Shown here: positions 62,292-64,000 of the stretch, piece by piece
How positions within the stretch are numbered: position 1 is the first letter of the stretch
Layout of the letters: the number at the start of each line of letters is the position of its first letter
Assembly: GCF_003148685.1 (NCBI RefSeq)
Contig: NZ_QGGR01000015.1
Span: forward strand, 62,001-126,000
DNA length: 64,000 nt
Direction: 5' to 3'
DNA from: Actinoplanes xinjiangensis
GTDB lineage: Bacteria > Actinomycetota > Actinomycetes > Mycobacteriales > Micromonosporaceae
Position numbers and translations under genes: made by a program
The notes under the pieces: generated by a model
Seen by the model: only the letters and a program-made list of their open reading frames with translations
Told to the model about the DNA's origin: nothing
Databases searched by the model: none

Positions 62292-62364
62292 GCCCCCTTA
62301 GCTCAGTCGGCAGAGCGTCTCCATGGTAAGGAGAAGGTCTACGGTTCGATTCCGTAAGGGGGCT
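62292..62364 (+). tRNA. tRNA-Thr (GGT)
   Basis: 73 bases: acceptor GCCCCCT/AGGGGGC, discriminator T, anticodon loop ATGGTAA (anticodon GGT), D arm GCTCAGTCGGCAGAGC, T arm CGGTTCGATTCCG. No CCA encoded. Confidence 0.95.
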
Positions 62365-62415
62365 CTACCGGGTTCGTTCCGCCTTGCCTGGCGCTGGACA
62401 TGTGAGCCTGGGCGC

Positions 62416-62488
62416 GGCGGTGTAGCTCAGATGGCAGAGCAAGCGGCTCATAATCGCTGTGTCGCCGGTTCAAGTCCGGCCACCGCTA
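62416..62488 (+). tRNA. tRNA-Met (CAT)
   Basis: 73 bases: acceptor GGCGGTG/CACCGCT (the first pair is G-T), discriminator A, anticodon loop CTCATAA (CAT), T arm CCGGTTCAAGTCCGG. It has an elongator-type first pair. It follows tRNA-Thr by 51 bases. Confidence 0.93.
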
Positions 62489-62519
62489 CTTTCCTGTGGA
62501 CCCCACCCGGGGCACCACT

Positions 62520-62549
62520 TTGCGAAGCGGCGGACTTAGCGTCTACGCT
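62520..62549 (+). promoter_or_regulatory. Putative rpmG promoter
   Basis: TTGCGA (62520-62525), 18 bases, TACGCT (62544-62549), about 45 bases before rpmG. Weak pattern match. Confidence 0.35.
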
Positions 62550-62594
62550 GGTTCGTCGTCAGTAAGTAAACCGTTAGCAGGAAGGCACCCCGCC

Positions 62595-62762
62595 GTGGCC
62601 AAGGCGACCGACGTCCGTCCGAAGATCACCCTGGCGTGCACGGAGTGCAAGGACCGGAACTACATCACCAAGAAGAACCGGCGTAACGACCCCGACCGCG
62701 TCGAGCTGAAGAAGTTCTGCCCGCGTGACGGGAAGCACACCCTGCACCGCGAGACGCGCTGA
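62595..62762 (+). CDS. rpmG: 50S ribosomal protein L33
   Basis: 55 aa from GTG 62595. MAKATDVRPKITLACTEC and ITKKNRRNDPDRVELKKFCPR are the L33 sequence. The zinc ribbon has CTEC but the second pair reads CPRD, so one of four zinc Cys is Asp. A strong terminator follows. The position before two MaoC-type genes and tRNA-Trp is standard in actinomycetes. Confidence 0.95.
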   Translation: MAKATDVRPKITLACTECKDRNYITKKNRRNDPDRVELKKFCPRDGKHTLHRETR

Positions 62763-62783
62763 GCGTCCGCGCCAAGATCTCTG

Positions 62784-62826
62784 AAACTGCGCCGCCCGGA
62801 TCCGTCCGGGCGGCGCAGTTTTGTTT
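62784..62826 (+). terminator. Intrinsic terminator of rpmG
   Basis: AAACTGCGCCGCCCGGA and TCCGGGCGGCGCAGTTT form a perfect 17-bp stem with TCCG loop, followed by TTGTTTG, the T-rich end of a classical terminator. Confidence 0.93.
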
Positions 62827-62897
62827 GTGCAGCTTGTGAGATATTTTTGCACTCGTAGTGCTATATCTGCACGGCCCCTGCCGGGTAGTTTGTGGAC

Positions 62898-63344
62898 ATG
62901 CCTCTGGACCAATCCTTCGTGGGCCGCAGCTGGCCGCCCACCGAGCCCTACCTGGTCGGCCGCGAGAAGATCCGGGAGTTCGCGCGGGCGATCGGCGCCA
63001 CCGACGCGGAGTATCACGATCCCGAGGCGGCCCGGGCGCTCGGCTACGCCGATGTGGTGGCCCCACCCACCTTCCCGGTCGCGATCACGATGCCGGCGAG
63101 CCGTGAGGTCGTCGCCGACCCCGCGCTCGGCGTCGACTACAGCCGGGTCGTCCACGGCGACCAGCGCTTCGCGTACACCCGTCCGGTGGTCGCCGGTGAC
63201 GCTCTGGTCTGTGTCAACACGGTCGAGGAGATCCTCAGCCGGGGTGGGCACGAGTTCCTCACCACCCGCACCGACGTGACAACCGAGGCCGGCGAGCCGG
63301 TCGTGACCGTCTGGTCGAAACTCGTGGTGCGGGGAGACAGCTGA
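62898..63344 (+). CDS. MaoC-like dehydratase, HadA-type subunit
   Basis: 148 aa from ATG 62898 (GTG 62892 also possible). FAS1-type N-terminal hot-dog domain: FVGRSWPPTEPYLVGREKIREFA, then PPTFPVAITM. It has no catalytic DxNPIH, so it is probably the structural partner of the next protein, together forming a (3R)-hydroxyacyl dehydratase for fatty-acid or related synthesis. An AT-rich stretch at 62821-62870 contains TATATC and may be its promoter. Confidence 0.88.
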   Translation: MPLDQSFVGRSWPPTEPYLVGREKIREFARAIGATDAEYHDPEAARALGYADVVAPPTFPVAITMPASREVVADPALGVDYSRVVHGDQRFAYTRPVVAGDALVCVNTVEEILSRGGHEFLTTRTDVTTEAGEPVVTVWSKLVVRGDS

Positions 63345-63739
63345 TGACCGTAGAGCTGGAGCCGCAGACCTTCCGGGTGACCCGGGCCGATCTGGTCCGC
63401 TACGCGGGCGCCTCGGGTGACTTCAACCCCATCCACTGGAGTGACCGGATCGCCACCGGAGTGGGACTGCCCGGCGTCATCGCGCACGGCATGTTCACGA
63501 TGGCCCTGGTGGGTCGTGCGGTGACCACGTGGGCCGGCGCCGCGGACGCGGTCGTCGAGTTCAGCGTGCGTTTCAGCCGTCCCGTGCCGGTGCCGGACAC
63601 CGACGAGGGGACCGACGTCGTCGTGTCCGCGTCGGTGAAGGAGGTCACCGACGAGGGACACACTCGGCTGAGCCTGACTGCGACGTGCAATGGAGACAAG
63701 GTACTGTCCATGGCACAGGCGCTCATCAGGAAGCGGTAG
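63344..63739 (+). CDS. MaoC-like dehydratase, HadB-type catalytic subunit
   Basis: 131 aa; the ATG overlaps the previous stop. GDFNPIHWSD has the catalytic Asp and His of the (R)-hydratase hot-dog fold, and GVIAHGMFTMAL is the following family block. In mycobacteria the paired subunits make the HadAB dehydratase of mycolate synthesis; here, without mycolates expected, a general fatty-acid role is likely. Confidence 0.9.
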   Translation: MTVELEPQTFRVTRADLVRYAGASGDFNPIHWSDRIATGVGLPGVIAHGMFTMALVGRAVTTWAGAADAVVEFSVRFSRPVPVPDTDEGTDVVVSASVKEVTDEGHTRLSLTATCNGDKVLSMAQALIRKR

Positions 63740-63769
63740 CCCGGGTTTCGATAAAGCCGGGCGTACCCG

Positions 63770-63775
63770 TACACT
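63770..63775 (+). promoter_or_regulatory. Putative -10 box of tRNA-Trp
   Basis: TACACT at 63770-63775, with TTCGAT seventeen bases before it, about 45 bases upstream of tRNA-Trp. Weak. Confidence 0.35.
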
Positions 63776-63820
63776 GGTGCGCCGTGGGGCTCTGAAGTCG
63801 TGAGGCGACAGGTCCCGCAA

Positions 63821-63893
<73 letters not shown>

Positions 63894-64000
63894 CGCAATC
63901 CTCCTGACGTGCCCGCCCGGTGCGCGGTCCGCACTGCTTCCGCGTCCGGTCGGGTTCTGACAGGACCATCCAGAACCACCGACGACGGAAGTAGGGCGAA
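63894..64000. other. Leader region, probably of secE
   Basis: 107 bases after tRNA-Trp without a gene. By synteny with other actinomycetes the next gene beyond the window should be secE; this cannot be seen here. Confidence 0.4.

Overview
The window is GC-rich chromosomal DNA from an actinomycete, most likely of the Micromonosporaceae (Actinoplanes/Micromonospora type); the genus cannot be fixed from sequence alone. Supporting evidence: dense GTG/ATG starts with GGAGG-type ribosome sites, 1-4 bp gene overlaps, actinobacterial families (DUF3107, two DUF3152 proteins, an RqlH-type helicase, MoeZ, DUF1707), and the order tRNA-Thr, tRNA-Met, rpmG, two MaoC-type dehydratases, tRNA-Trp at the right edge, which normally precedes secE-nusG in actinomycetes. 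No prophage, integrase, transposase or CRISPR array was seen.

0-17 kb: an exported coiled-coil protein, a membrane-fused spermidine-synthase-like protein, a receptor Ser/Thr kinase with a CBM2-like outer domain, an SDR, an RqlH helicase surrounded by DnaA-box-like sites, a GNAT, a two-gene operon (unknown protein plus AbiEii-type nucleotidyltransferase), a copper-chaperone pair, a methyltransferase, a heme-oxygenase-like protein lacking the usual proximal His, and a DEAD-box RNA helicase. 17-35 kb: DUF3107, TetR, a Pro-rich unknown plus alpha/beta hydrolase, paired DUF3152 metalloprotease-like proteins, moeZ, a QW-repeat protein, proB-proA, an alkyltransferase-like protein, a divergent TetR/epimerase pair, gamma-glutamyltransferase, a GPH-type transporter and a PLP decarboxylase-family enzyme.

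35-47.5 kb: an unusual respiratory locus. nuoB stands alone, then hemC, a DUF2252 gene and a broken ECF sigma gene interrupt it, then nuoC-H-I-J-K-L-M-N follow as a tightly coupled operon. nuoA, nuoD and the NADH-input genes nuoE, nuoF and nuoG are absent from the window. The set would encode the complete proton-pumping arm plus part of the quinone module, so it must either borrow NuoA/NuoD from a second locus or be a reduced complex.

47.5-64 kb: HtpX-like protease, two-TM DUF1707 protein, MFS exporter, flavin monooxygenase, MOSC protein, several decayed genes, an RTX-like secreted protein, a Uma2 protein, tRNA-Tyr, YajQ, LysE exporter, a two-domain sulfurtransferase, a 46-residue secreted peptide gene directly upstream of a membrane GGDEF-EAL protein, and the tRNA/rpmG/hydratase block.

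The most notable non-coding feature is a family of long palindromic repeats. One copy at 47.52 kb forms a 10+15 bp hairpin, and relatives are amplified as a 63-bp tandem array at 26.2-26.4 kb between convergent genes. Other tandem repeats (18, 20, 21, 36, 63 bp) occur inside and between genes.
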